In this document: positions 36,201 through 42,114 of the stretch, piece by piece
Layout: every line of letters begins with the position of its first letter
How positions within the stretch are numbered: the stretch's first letter is position 1
Source: Ancistrus triradiatus
Lineage: Eukaryota > Chordata > Actinopteri > Siluriformes > Loricariidae
NCBI GenBank assembly: GCA_025084515.1
Contig: JAJAGP010000210.1
Location: 124,001-188,000, forward strand
DNA: 64,000 nt
Direction of reading: 5' to 3'
Notes under the pieces: model-generated
Told to the model about the DNA's origin: nothing
Database searches by the model: none
What the model saw: the letters and a program-made list of their open reading frames with translations, nothing else
Position numbers and translations under genes: made by a program

Positions 36201-37836
36201 ATCCAGAGCAACTTACAATTGATACAGTCTTACAATCCAAGCAATTGTGGGTTAAGGGTCTTGCTCAAGGACCCAACAGTGGCAGCTTGGCAGAGGTGGG
36301 ATTGGGTCCAGAGTCCAGTACCTTACCCACTAGGCTACCACAGTCCCTACTCAGTCATTATATATCACTTTTTCCAGCACATTTTGTTGTTTTTTCCCAT
36401 CAAACCACAGGACAGATACTGGACAGTCGTTAGAAACATTTCACTGCAAAGTTCACAAGTGCCTTCACAAGTATCATTATTGAGTTTCATTATGTCTACA
36501 GGACAAAGTTAAGCTTCCATTCAGTCTAATTTTCATATATAACCTTGTATAAATTGTATGTTACAGATGATTTAATTCTGCACAAATATGAATAAATTGC
36601 AGTGTAAAAAACCTTGAGCTTTGTAAAAAACTGTATTCTTATTGTAGCCTCCATCTATTCTCTACATTTGTGTATATATTGGAAAGTATTATATAAAAAT
36701 ATGTCTGAGGTCCAGTATGAAGTGTTCTCAGTCTGTGATGGTTTGAAGTGCCGTGTCATCCGCTGGTGTTGGTTTTATCAAGTTCAAAGTAATCTACCAG
36801 GAGATATCCTTAGCACCTGCCCACAGTGTCAAATCTACTACCAAATAATATTCTGACCATGATATTACTGTGCTTGATCGGTTGTTCAGCTCTCCAGACC
36901 TGAACCCCTAAGACAGTCTTTGGGGTATTGTCAAGAGAAAGATAAGAAACACCGACCCAGCAATACAAACAAGCTGAAGGCCACTATCAAAGCAACCTGA
37001 GCTTTAATAACATCATACAGCAGTGCCACAGGCTGACTGCCTCCATGCCATACTGCACTGATGCAGTAATTCATGGTAAACCAGCTCCAACCAAATACTG
37101 AGTGTACAAATTACAGTACTTGTAAGAAGTTGGATTTTTCTGTATTGTACCTGATACCTGATACCTGATTTCTGATTTCCGTGACCTATAAGCCATTTGG
37201 GTCAAAAGTAAAACAACAAAAGGCTTTAAATACAGTATGTCACTTAAAATGTAATGAATATAAATTATGCTAAGTCCCACTTTAGCACTGTTAATCAACG
37301 TATCAATGTTTGTCGTGTCACACATTGAACTGAACATTTAGTATCTGCACTAAATATTGACTGCTGCATCTTTAAAAGCAAACAGTGTATTACAGCATTA
37401 ACAACACAGAACTTTCCATTTATCTGTTAGTTCAGTATCTTTGTTGGCTGTATAAAGGATGTGTGTCTAAGTGCAGGTATTCACTGTTGAGAAAAGTGAC
37501 TACTGCAGAAATTTAACAGAGAAAAAGCCAGTTCTATTGACATATTTATCACTTTATGACTCAGTGTGAAAATGCCTTTAGGTGGCAGCTCCACCATGAC
37601 CCTGAATTGGGAGAAGTATGTTTTAACATATGATGTTTTCTTTGGATTAAACCTACCCCTTAAGCATTTTTATTTCCATTTCTTCTTCTGTTTGGCTAAA
37701 TCAGGAGCTGGAGTTTGCCAACCTGACCGCGGTTCTTCATTGTATCCACTCCTTCATCGCTGCCAAAGTGGCCTCAGTGGATCCCCTCTTTGTCAACAAT
37801 CAAAGCATCACACGGAAGTACGTGTACAGCAGTTAG
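7706..37836 (+). CDS. sntg2: Gamma-2-syntrophin, 3' part of gene (8 coding exons to stop)
   Basis: Gamma syntrophins are cytoplasmic adaptors that bind dystrophin-family proteins through PH and syntrophin-unique (SU) regions and membrane proteins through a PDZ domain. Eight exons with GT-AG borders join in one open frame: 7706-7835, 13413-13451, 24323-24439, 25210-25281, 25405-25614, 32424-32516, 33517-33627, 37705-37836. The product is about 300 residues; human gamma-2 is about 539, so roughly 240 N-terminal residues (PDZ, start of PH) are upstream. Diagnostic stretches are SFEVFALDGV, HMGWV, FLALKGSS, LCEVLFKVHK, FSQLKGSSDDGKTRVKLLF, HCIHSFIAAKVASVDP and C-terminal RKYVYSS. All junctions inside the window are phase 0; the first exon begins with one base completing an upstream Arg codon. 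I assign gamma-2 rather than gamma-1 from the wording of these motifs as I recall human SNTG2 and from TPO being the downstream neighbour. No frameshift or stop is seen. Confidence 0.95.
8700..10213 (+). pseudogene. Tc1-like element (family C) copy 1, near full length, broken transposase
   Basis: Termini acagtggggcaaataagtat and tttttgccccactgta are inverted repeats of about 100+ bp. The transposase starts near 9009 and shows RKIVDLHQAG, TKVTKATISNTLRREGL, SCSAR...LLKPVHVQ, GNIMLWGCFSAKGTGRLIR, QHDNDPKHTAQATKEW and SPDINPIENLWRELK. Frames shift at about 9025, 9485-9550 and 9765-9800, and stops occur near 9090, so no full enzyme can be made. Copies 2 and 3 are at 15608-17893 and 22511-23638. 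Confidence 0.9.
10214..10985. other. SNTG2 intron, no recognised features
   Basis: Unique-looking, no splice-supported coding segment. The short ORFs 10276-10557 and 10752-10967 lack similarity. Confidence 0.4.
10986..11085 (+). repeat. LINE/SINE-type 3' tail-like sequence
   Basis: tagctgctttgagacaatgc and gaaaagctctatataaata resemble a widespread fish retroelement 3' end. A related stretch is at about 40215-40340. No coding part remains. Confidence 0.35.
11086..11945. other. SNTG2 intron, no recognised features
   Basis: No gene or repeat I can name. Contains a short T-rich tract. Confidence 0.4.
11946..12136 (+). repeat. SINE-2 copy
   Basis: tRNA-like head (gtagttaaggtacagggcta, gagtttaaatccc as B box), then the standard body and tctgctaaatgact tail. 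Confidence 0.85.
12200..12330 (+). repeat. SINE-1 fragment
   Basis: ggcggcacagctcc, B-box-like ctggttcgatctc and ggagtttgcatgttcttcct. 3' part missing. Confidence 0.65.
12484..12765 (+). repeat. SINE-1 copy
   Basis: cacggtggtgcagcag head, ggagtttgcatgtcctc, attaggttaattgattac, and tail gatgttaaataaacc shared with other SINE-1 copies. Confidence 0.8.
12766..13412. other. SNTG2 intron, no recognised features
   Basis: Short GTTT repeats near 12820-12845; otherwise nothing supported up to the mini-exon acceptor. Confidence 0.4.
13413..13451 (+). CDS. sntg2: SNTG2 39-bp mini-exon (PH-SU linker)
   Basis: Acceptor ttttgtttcag, donor gtaggc, phase 0/0. Encodes IKAENKYLSPDEQ, which lines up with the human linker between the PH helix and the conserved HMGWV. 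Small exon, 13 codons, supported because both junctions keep frame and the human protein has the same length at this point. Confidence 0.85.
13452..14985. other. SNTG2 intron with T/G-rich low-complexity tract
   Basis: From about 14360 to 14760 the strand is rich in T and G with recurring gttagtattgtatgt-like units. The ORFs here have biased, repetitive composition and no similarity. Confidence 0.4.
14990..15140 (+). repeat. SINE-1-type 3' tail fragment
   Basis: ctactctaaattgccagtca and ggctccagacccatcacaac, then ccaggataaagcag, are typical SINE/LINE tail units. Confidence 0.45.
15843..16392. mobile_element. MITE inserted in Tc1-like copy 2
   Basis: Left end ccgtattttttggaccataa and right end ttatggtccgaaaaatac are inverted repeats. 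Sequence units of the ataaagcgcaccgg type recur inside. The flanks (gtaacat / ctttgttgg) are contiguous in the uninterrupted copy at about 9990-10012. No coding capacity. Confidence 0.75.
17031..17215. repeat. Polypurine / poly-C insertion with flanking duplication
   Basis: About 160 bases of A runs with scattered G and C, then a T/C-rich part with long C runs. It lies between two copies of the same target (ctggtactgccaggat before, ctggtactgcaggatct after). The element elsewhere has this target once. Confidence 0.7.
18085..18392 (+). repeat. SINE-1 copy
   Basis: gtgtagtggtttggtggg head, B box ggattcagtcc, ggagtctgcatgtcctcccc, caaagatgtttaggttaatt, and tail tgcttttgtatcc-like. Confidence 0.85.
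18400..19060 (+). repeat. Dispersed repeat R, copy 1
   Basis: Shares a series of blocks with 21400-22180 (inverted), 47866-48450 and 60480-60600: agaggcgggtgtt, cactacctgtatattctctc, tatgactatataaac, ttgagtctctatttcatct, atttcttgtgaaaatac. The TATA-like block is kept in each larger copy. Class unknown; no ORF. Confidence 0.6.
19061..19862. other. SNTG2 intron, no recognised features
   Basis: Unique-looking. Around 19660-19720 there is a short tail-like unit ggctctggaaccatccc. Nothing coding. Confidence 0.4.
19899..19984. repeat. (AT)n microsatellite
   Basis: About 43 AT units with a few G/C interruptions, inside the left arm of the family A element. Confidence 0.95.
21121..21385 (+). repeat. 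SINE-1 copy, good consensus
   Basis: ggggcagcacggtggctctg, A-box-like region, B box gggttcaatccc, ggagtctacatgtcctcccc, ttaggttaattgattacact. tRNA-derived Pol III promoter elements are intact. Confidence 0.9.
21400..22180 (-). repeat. Dispersed repeat R, copy 2 (longest)
   Basis: Inverted relative to 18400-19060. Contains gttttcttgtgaaaatac (as complement), gagagagaatatacaggtag, and a TATA-like gcttatatagttatagg. Class unknown. Confidence 0.6.
22511..23638 (+). pseudogene. Tc1-like element (family C) copy 3, internally deleted
   Basis: Termini tacagtggggcaaaaaaagt and ttttttgccccactgta. Keeps MIMTTVSKNPRITRRDLMND, SNTLHREGLGSC and GNIMLWGCFSAKGTGRLIRV, then QHDIDPKHN, after which about 350 bp of coding sequence are missing. 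A short duplication (ctacaataggca twice, 22944-22970) marks another rearrangement. It starts 24 bp after the family A element ends. Confidence 0.9.
23639..24208. other. SNTG2 intron, no recognised features
   Basis: No coding or repeat signal that I can name. Confidence 0.4.
24209..24249. repeat. (GT)n microsatellite near a splice acceptor
   Basis: About 20 GT units, 73 bp before the SNTG2 exon at 24323. Confidence 0.95.
24323..24439 (+). CDS. sntg2: SNTG2 exon (HMGWV ... FLALKG)
   Basis: Acceptor ttctctgtgcag, donor gtaagt, 39 codons in phase 0. Encodes IIHMGWVCEHIH through FLALKGSSLFILRGPP. A (GT)n tract ends about 73 bp upstream of the acceptor. Confidence 0.95.
25210..25281 (+). CDS. sntg2: SNTG2 exon (LCEVLFKVHK)
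   Basis: Acceptor tttcttacccag, donor gtacaa, 24 codons in phase 0. Encodes ASASDWAQVEAAFNLCEVLF and then KVHK. The C-terminal half is almost identical to human gamma-2. Confidence 0.94.
25405..25614 (+). CDS. sntg2: SNTG2 exon (SU region, 70 codons)
   Basis: Acceptor ggaccaacatag is weak in pyrimidines; donor gtgagt. Encodes LWIGEDCWIQPKLCVGLQQD through FSVLVGHGQSYCFSVQLGTE and ALWEKAFQRAVFLEVQRAG. The intron before it is only 123 bp, by far the shortest in this gene. Confidence 0.94.
26180..26400 (+). repeat. hAT-like palindromic MITE, right-half fragment
   Basis: ctggaccattagagaacagg, ggactacggtctgtaattgt and ctatatggtaagtggattga match the right arm of the copy at 44499-45330. Confidence 0.7.
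26401..30084. other. SNTG2 6.8-kb intron, core without recognised repeats
   Basis: About 3.7 kb with no repeat or coding segment I can identify, unusual for this repeat-dense window. No ORF with similarity. Whether it holds conserved non-coding elements cannot be told from one sequence. Confidence 0.4.
30085..30450. mobile_element. Family D Tc1/mariner-type MITE fragment
   Basis: ataatggcaagtagttagtg, gcttgatcaggaatggtctt and gtggcctaagactttagc, the units seen in other family D copies. The left terminus is missing. Confidence 0.65.
31104..31575. mobile_element. Family D MITE
   Basis: Left end tacagtactgtgtgcaaaag and right end gtggcctaagacttgagc are related inverted termini. Internal ttggctgctacccttccaaa is shared with 51474-51973. 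No ORF. Confidence 0.7.
31576..32423. other. SNTG2 intron, no recognised features
   Basis: No repeat or coding signal I can name before the exon at 32424. Confidence 0.4.
32424..32516 (+). CDS. sntg2: SNTG2 exon (SU region, 31 codons)
   Basis: Acceptor tttttcctcgacag, donor gtgagg, phase 0/0. Encodes ARTYMCSSQGKVLCFTIDFE then SGFSCSESVTK. Follows a 6.8-kb intron. Confidence 0.95.
33517..33627 (+). CDS. sntg2: SNTG2 exon (FSQLKGSSDDGKTRVKLLF)
   Basis: Acceptor cttgccccccacag, donor gtaaga, 37 codons. This is the best conserved syntrophin SU segment in the window. Confidence 0.96.
33751..34225. mobile_element. MITE related to the 5571-6952 element
   Basis: Starts tacaaccccaaagcagaaaa, contains ggttgggacgg, catttcaggcctgcaattcc and gattataatcatgatttg. 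The last is the inverse of a stretch near the right end of the 5571-6952 element, so the family has terminal repeats of several hundred bp. The right terminus is lost. Confidence 0.65.
34480..34671 (+). repeat. SINE-1 fragment
   Basis: gtgtggagtttgatgtttct, aaagacatgcgttaggttaa and tgattcctgctttgtgcctt. It is cut at its 3' end by the element that follows. Confidence 0.65.
34675..35337. mobile_element. PIF/Harbinger-like MITE with TTA target duplication
   Basis: Flanked by TTA on both sides (34672-34674, 35338-35340). Ends contain ttcacaccaagtc and, inverted, gactcggtgtgaac. A short opening MDSLSSSSNDDEMVFFSF (from 34816) looks like the acidic N-terminus of Harbinger-related proteins, then stops. 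Family assignment is inference. Confidence 0.55.
35492..35690 (+). repeat. SINE-2 copy
   Basis: gtggtagcctagcggttaag head, gaccaaatcccacatctgcc, ctggataagggcgtctgcta, then gtaaatgtgaatgtaa tail. Confidence 0.9.
36166..36350 (-). repeat. SINE-2 copy, inverted
   Basis: Begins acatttacatttacagcatt and ends ctaggctaccacagtccc. Opposite orientation to the copy about 480 bp upstream. Confidence 0.92.
36700..37101 (+). pseudogene. Tc1/mariner transposase C-terminal remnant
   Basis: Reads LDRLFSSPDLNP(stop)DSLWGIVKRK, QQCHRLTASMPYCTDAVIHG and KPAPTKY(stop). SPDLNP..LWG and the DAVIH.K.APTKY end are typical of a Tc1-superfamily transposase. In-frame stops make it dead. Confidence 0.7.
37102..37704. 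other. Last SNTG2 intron, distal part
   Basis: No recognised repeat; ends at the last SNTG2 acceptor. Confidence 0.4.
37705..37836 (+). CDS. sntg2: SNTG2 last coding exon and stop
   Basis: Acceptor tttggctaaatcag. Encodes ELEFANLTAVLHCIHSFIAA, then KVASVDPLFVNNQSITRKYV, then YSS and TAG at 37834-37836. The end RKYVYSS matches the usual gamma-syntrophin C-terminus. Confidence 0.96.
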   Translation, partial: ELEFANLTAVLHCIHSFIAAKVASVDPLFVNNQSITRKYVYSS

Positions 37837-38016
37837 AAACCCGAGCATCGTCAGGAACATGTCATCTGTGGCTCCATCTACTATTTTATGCACAATATCT
37901 ATGAATTGATTTAGTTCTTGTTATTTTTGTATGACTCTTCTAAACTAAAATGTAAATCTTTTTGAATTAGATGATATTTTGACATGCACTGACTATTGGT
38001 TTGGTACTCGAATAAA
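37837..38016 (+). other. sntg2: SNTG2 3' UTR with poly(A) signal
   Basis: AATAAA at 38011-38016 lies 175 bp after the stop codon and is the first canonical signal. A second AATAAA is at 38529-38534, so longer transcripts are possible. No repeat is recognised in this stretch. Confidence 0.6.
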
Positions 38017-39734
38017 GTATCTTCATTGATCTGCTTAAATGTTGATCATGTAGCCAAGCGAACATTCACATGGCTTTATGGGTTTTTGTTAATGCATGCT
38101 CTGCATTTAACAATATACAGACCATTACGGGTGAACCATGGAGGAAGTTAAAGCTGTACAATGAACTCAGTTTGTATTTAACTTCTGTCCTTGTGTCTTT
38201 AAAGTTATTGACCTATGATTATTCCCAAACCTGTGTACAGGTCCAGCTCTTGAATACTACTTTTCATGACTGCAATCTGTTCAGCCAATTGCTGTACATG
38301 AAACAAAGCCTCAACTTCATCTTTTTTAGCATGACCTAAAAGTCGCAGAATTTTGTATTCAAGTGTCAATGGTTTTACCTTTTCAGTATATTAAATATAT
38401 AATTATCAGTTATATATGGAAGGTATCCAGCTACCGACTTACAAAAGTTTCTTTTTCTAATCTGTGGACAAAATGAAGGCCCATAATTTGCAGCTTTGTT
38501 CTGTATGGTGTTATTCAGTACCTTTCCAAATAAATGAGCAGTTAATTAACTGTTGACACAAGGTATATGATCTCTTTTGTGTCTCGAGTACTGATAAAAG
38601 GTCTAAATGTTCAGCACTGACAGGTCTCTTTGTACTTTGTGCTCATTGTTCACGGCTATGGTGAGGATTAGTGTCATAATGATGTCCTGTAGTGTTGTGT
38701 AGTTAATTCAGTAGTGTACATAATGCTGTAGATTGATTTAAAATATTTATTGTTTCTTAGATTTCATGCAAAATGACATTTTGGTATTAACTCCAGCAAC
38801 TGTAGAAAATTATTTTCACTCTAAACAAGAGCTCATCTGAAGCACTGTGTGGGCATGTGTGTGGGCGTGTGTGTGTGTGTGTGTGTGAGGCAACAACCTA
38901 TTGCAAAGTGAATTATAAAAGTGGCGACACCAGTTTGATTCAAAGAGCTCCTGCAGGCTACTGGACAAAAAGGGGAGAGTCACTTGACACTGAAATTCGT
39001 TGAGTAGCAGAAGAAGGCTTCAAATGAGCTGCAATAAAAAAAAAAGGAAGCGTATTCTATGTCTATTAGAAGCTCAAAAGAGATGACAAGGCCATGCCAT
39101 GTGGAGCACTTCAACAGGAGTTTCTCACTGCTCAATTATGCACACACCTTCAAGGGAAAATCTTTCTGACTGAGGAGTATGTAATGCAATGCTCAGGCTT
39201 TATGTCATGTGAGTCATAAGATGTTAGTGCTCTCAAGTGCTGGGAGAACTACTGATGCACGGTACTAACTATTCCAGGTACATTAAGCTTGAATCTTTCA
39301 AAAAGGACTAGGTTTTATCTAGTCGTATTAGGATTTTCTCAAATTTAGTGTTAAGCAGGTGATGTGCTTTTCATGTATGAAGATTGGTCTTATAATTAAA
39401 CTTTACCCAGAACAGCTTGTAAGCCAGTGACATTTGTTTTAATAGTAATCAGAATGGATTTGGATTTTTTTTCACAGTTTTCCATTCAAATTGTATCATA
39501 GCTATAGCAGTAGTATATAGTCTTGTGCAGGTTAACACAAGGGACTTAAATTACATTGTTGAAAATAATATGGTAAGTACAACAGCAACAAAAAACACTA
39601 GTCACTTCAGTGCCGTCCTACTTTATTATGTAATTAATTCATTAATTCAATCCATTCAGTCGTGTTTGACCCTTGGATACTCCATAGACCAGTCTTATAC
39701 CGAGCCACATAGTTTCATGGTGATGGTTTTTATG
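38017..39734. other. Intergenic SNTG2-TPO, proximal part
   Basis: AT-rich unique-looking sequence with no supported gene. It holds the alternative SNTG2 poly(A) signal at 38529 and a (GT)n run at about 38866-38887. The short ORFs have no recognisable similarity. Confidence 0.5.
38866..38887. repeat. (GT)n short microsatellite
   Basis: About 11 GT units in the intergenic region. Confidence 0.9.
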
Positions 39735-39960
39735 GAGTAGGTCACCAGGTCTTTCTCCAACCCATCGTAGGGCACATTCACCTAATAAGGACACTTTAGA
39801 AACACCAATTAACCTAACACGGATGTCTTTGAAATGTGGGAGGAAAAGCACTGCAGGCACGGCAAGGACTCCACACAGACAAAGAACAGAGTCAGGATCG
39901 AACCGGGGATCTCGGAGCTGTGAGACAACAGTGCTAACCACTGCACCACTGCGCTGCCTT
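39735..39960 (-). repeat. SINE-1 copy (minus)
   Basis: gacactttagaaacaccaat, aggactccacacagacaaag, gatcgaaccggggatctcgg (inverted B box) and ctaaccactgcaccactgcg. Confidence 0.8.
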
Positions 39961-40345
39961 TATTATTTAATATTCATAAATAATTCCCATAGATGTATAT
40001 AACTTATTTTTATTAAATATGTATTACATTCTTTAGTTGATTTAATGTATTCATTTTACTATCCATAATATTGTATTGTCTATTTTTTATTTAATATTTA
40101 CTATATTTTATTTGATTATATTCTCCTTTTGAATTATTCTAAAGAGCTTCTGTGTATTTAAAAAATTATTATAAATGTATTATTTAGGTCATGTAATTCA
40201 ATTCTTACATGTAACATCTGGGCTGCCCAAGAAGATTGGTTCTCTCTTTGGGTCTTCCCAAGATTTTCTCCTCATCATATTTAGGGATTTTTTCCCTGCT
40301 GTCGTCACCCTAGGCTTGCTCAGTTAATATTTGTAAAGCTGCTTT
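39961..40345 (+). repeat. AT-rich tract and retroelement tail-like unit
   Basis: 39961-40200 is very AT-rich. 40215-40340 contains tgggtcttcccaagattttc and gtaaagctgcttttag, a common fish retroelement 3' unit; compare 10986-11085. Confidence 0.4.
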
Positions 40346-40349
40346 TAGA

Positions 40350-40575
40350 CTTTGGGTGTGTGTTTGCCTGTGTGGAGTTTGCATGTCCTCCCCGTGTCTG
40401 TGTGGGTTTACTCTGGATACTCTGGTTTCCTCCCACACTCCAGAGACACATGTCAGGTTAACTGGCCATTTGAAAATTGGCCCAGTATGAATGTGTCTGA
40501 CTAACATCGATGTAGCCTCATTCCTGTTGTGAACAGTCATTGATGCTGATGTGACATTAAATAAACAAATAAACA
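40350..40575 (+). repeat. SINE-1 3' part
   Basis: ggagtttgcatgtcctcccc, actctggtttcctcccacac and tail gatgtgacattaaataaac. The tRNA head is absent. Confidence 0.75.
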
Positions 40576-40665
40576 AAAAAACATTACTGACCGGGAACAC
40601 AGCACAAGCTTTAGTTTCAGTTGTTTCAGAATTGCTCCAACCCAGGCTATTTAGGGAGAAGAGGG

Positions 40666-40796
40666 ACTAAAAAGGTCCAGGGTTCAAATCCCACCTCTGC
40701 CAAGCTTCCACTGTCGGGCACTTGAGTGAGGCCCTAAACCCACAATTGCATTGTATCAGTTGCAAGTCACTCTGGATAATAGGTGGTAAATATACA
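40666..40796 (+). repeat. SINE-2 fragment
   Basis: aaggtccagggttcaaatcc, ctctgccaagcttccactg and cactctggataatagg. Confidence 0.8.
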
Positions 40797-41510
40797 CCAA
40801 TCAGGCATAACACTATGACTGCCTCCTTGATTCTACACTCGGTTTCACTATATAGAAGCACTTTGTAGTTCTAGAATTACAGACTGTAATCCATCTGTAT
40901 CTCTACATGCTTCATCCCCTTTACTCTGCACTCTGATGGTCAGGACCTGCACAGATCAGGTGGAATTTGGGTGGTGGGTCATTCTCAGCACTGGTGTTGT
41001 TCTGGTATGGGACTTTGGTAGCCTAGCGGGTAAGGTACCGGACTCTGGGTTCAAATCCCACCTCTGCCAAGCTGCCACAGTTGGCTCTGTGAGCAAGACC
41101 CTTAACCCACAATTGCTTGGATTGTAAGACTGTATAAATTGTAAGTTGGGCGTCTGCTAAATGCTGTAAATGTAAGTGTAAATGTAAATGAATGGCATAG
41201 ACACAGCACTGCTGCTGGAGTTTTTAAACAGTGTTCACTAACTATGCACTCTGTTAGACACATCTGCCATATTGCTCCACCATGTTGATGTAAAGTCAGA
41301 GACAGTAACTCCTCTGTTGTAGCAGTTTGTGTTAGTCATCTTATAGTTCTTCATCAGTGCTCAACAGGATGCTGCCTACATGATGCTGGTGGCTGGATAT
41401 TTTTGGTAGGCGGAATTTTGTCAGTCCAGCAGTGACACTGAGGTGTTTAAAACCTCCAGCAGCACTGCTGTCTGATCCACTCATACACGCATCAGATAGC
41501 TGTGACATTG
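40797..41510. mobile_element. hAT-like palindromic MITE interrupted by SINE-2
   Basis: Left arm atacaccaatcaggcataac, actttgtagttctagaatta; inner units gctgctggagtttttaaac and cagtccagcagtgacactga. A SINE-2 sits in it at 41008-41192. The right terminus is lost. Confidence 0.65.
41008..41192 (+). repeat. SINE-2 copy inside the palindromic MITE
   Basis: ggtagcctagcgggtaaggt, gggttcaaatcccacctctg, aaatgctgtaaatgtaagtg. Younger than its host, since it interrupts it. Confidence 0.88.
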
Positions 41511-41654
41511 ACTTTTTCAGATCTCTAAACCTTAAGGATTTAACAGAAAGTCACGACTGACCGGTTTGACGTACAAGGCTGTGCAAGAGTGTTTACTTCT
41601 AATCCTTCTTCTTACGTAAGCCATGTGCTTGAAGAACTGTAAAAAGGCTGGAAA

Positions 41655-41772
41655 ATCAAGTGGCTTTTGTATAGAGTCGGCAGAGTATGACTTCTCCTCT
41701 CAGGAAGACAGAAGCAGCACAGAGAGACGAGAGAGTGCACAGCGAGAGCAAGAGATCACGCCGAGAAAGACA
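41655..41772 (+). promoter_or_regulatory. tpo: Tentative TPO promoter and non-coding first exon
   Basis: The exon carrying the TPO start codon begins at an apparent acceptor (42035), so a 5' UTR exon should lie upstream. A candidate is the purine-rich stretch ending at a consensus donor gtaaga at 41773. Just upstream are TCAAGTGG (41655-41662), which fits the NK2/NKX2-1 class known to drive mammalian TPO, and a weak TATA-like ttgtatag (41667-41674). All of this is inference from short motifs. Confidence 0.25.
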
Positions 41773-42034
41773 GTAAGAAGGTATTCGAGTTCTCCTTGTA
41801 AGAGCATCAGTTCTGAGTCATCTTTTAATTTTCTACTTTGTCAGATTTCTGTTATTTAATGCTTTCTGCAATGCTAAGCACTTTAGATAGGGTGTCATGA
41901 AGGTGACACAATTCATCTGTCTGACAGTAAAAGTACAAAGAAGAATGATTCATTATTAGATGGTAAAATGCACTATGCCCTGATCAGATTTCTTTGACCT
42001 GTAGATCTGTAATTAATGTGTCTTTTTTTTTTAG

Positions 42035-42114
42035 CTCTGTCACAATGTCCAGCTGTACAGCCAGGATGCTGCTTTGTTTTCTGTTACTTTCATATGAGCC
42101 TGCAAAATCTGAAC
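42035..42114 (+). CDS. tpo: TPO start-codon exon, signal peptide
   Basis: A T-rich tract and ttag precede 42035; the donor gtaggt is at 42115. Coding starts at ATG 42045 (A at -3) and reads MSSCTARMLLCFLLLSYEPA then KSE. A second in-frame ATG at 42066 also has A at -3 and would begin right before the hydrophobic core. The exon ends with one base (c), which joins the 'ga' at 46224 to give Arg. The phase match and signal-like sequence support it; there is no cDNA. Confidence 0.72.

Noticed and set aside
35492..36350. tRNA genes suggested by box-B-like ggttcaaatccc
   Set aside because: These boxes belong to SINE-2 and SINE-1 heads. The cloverleaf is not intact and each is followed by the SINE body.
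41623..41859. 78-aa ORF just upstream of TPO (MCLKNCKKAGKSSG...)
   Set aside because: No similarity, biased S/E/R composition, and it overlaps the likely TPO promoter and 5' UTR. More plausibly a chance ORF.
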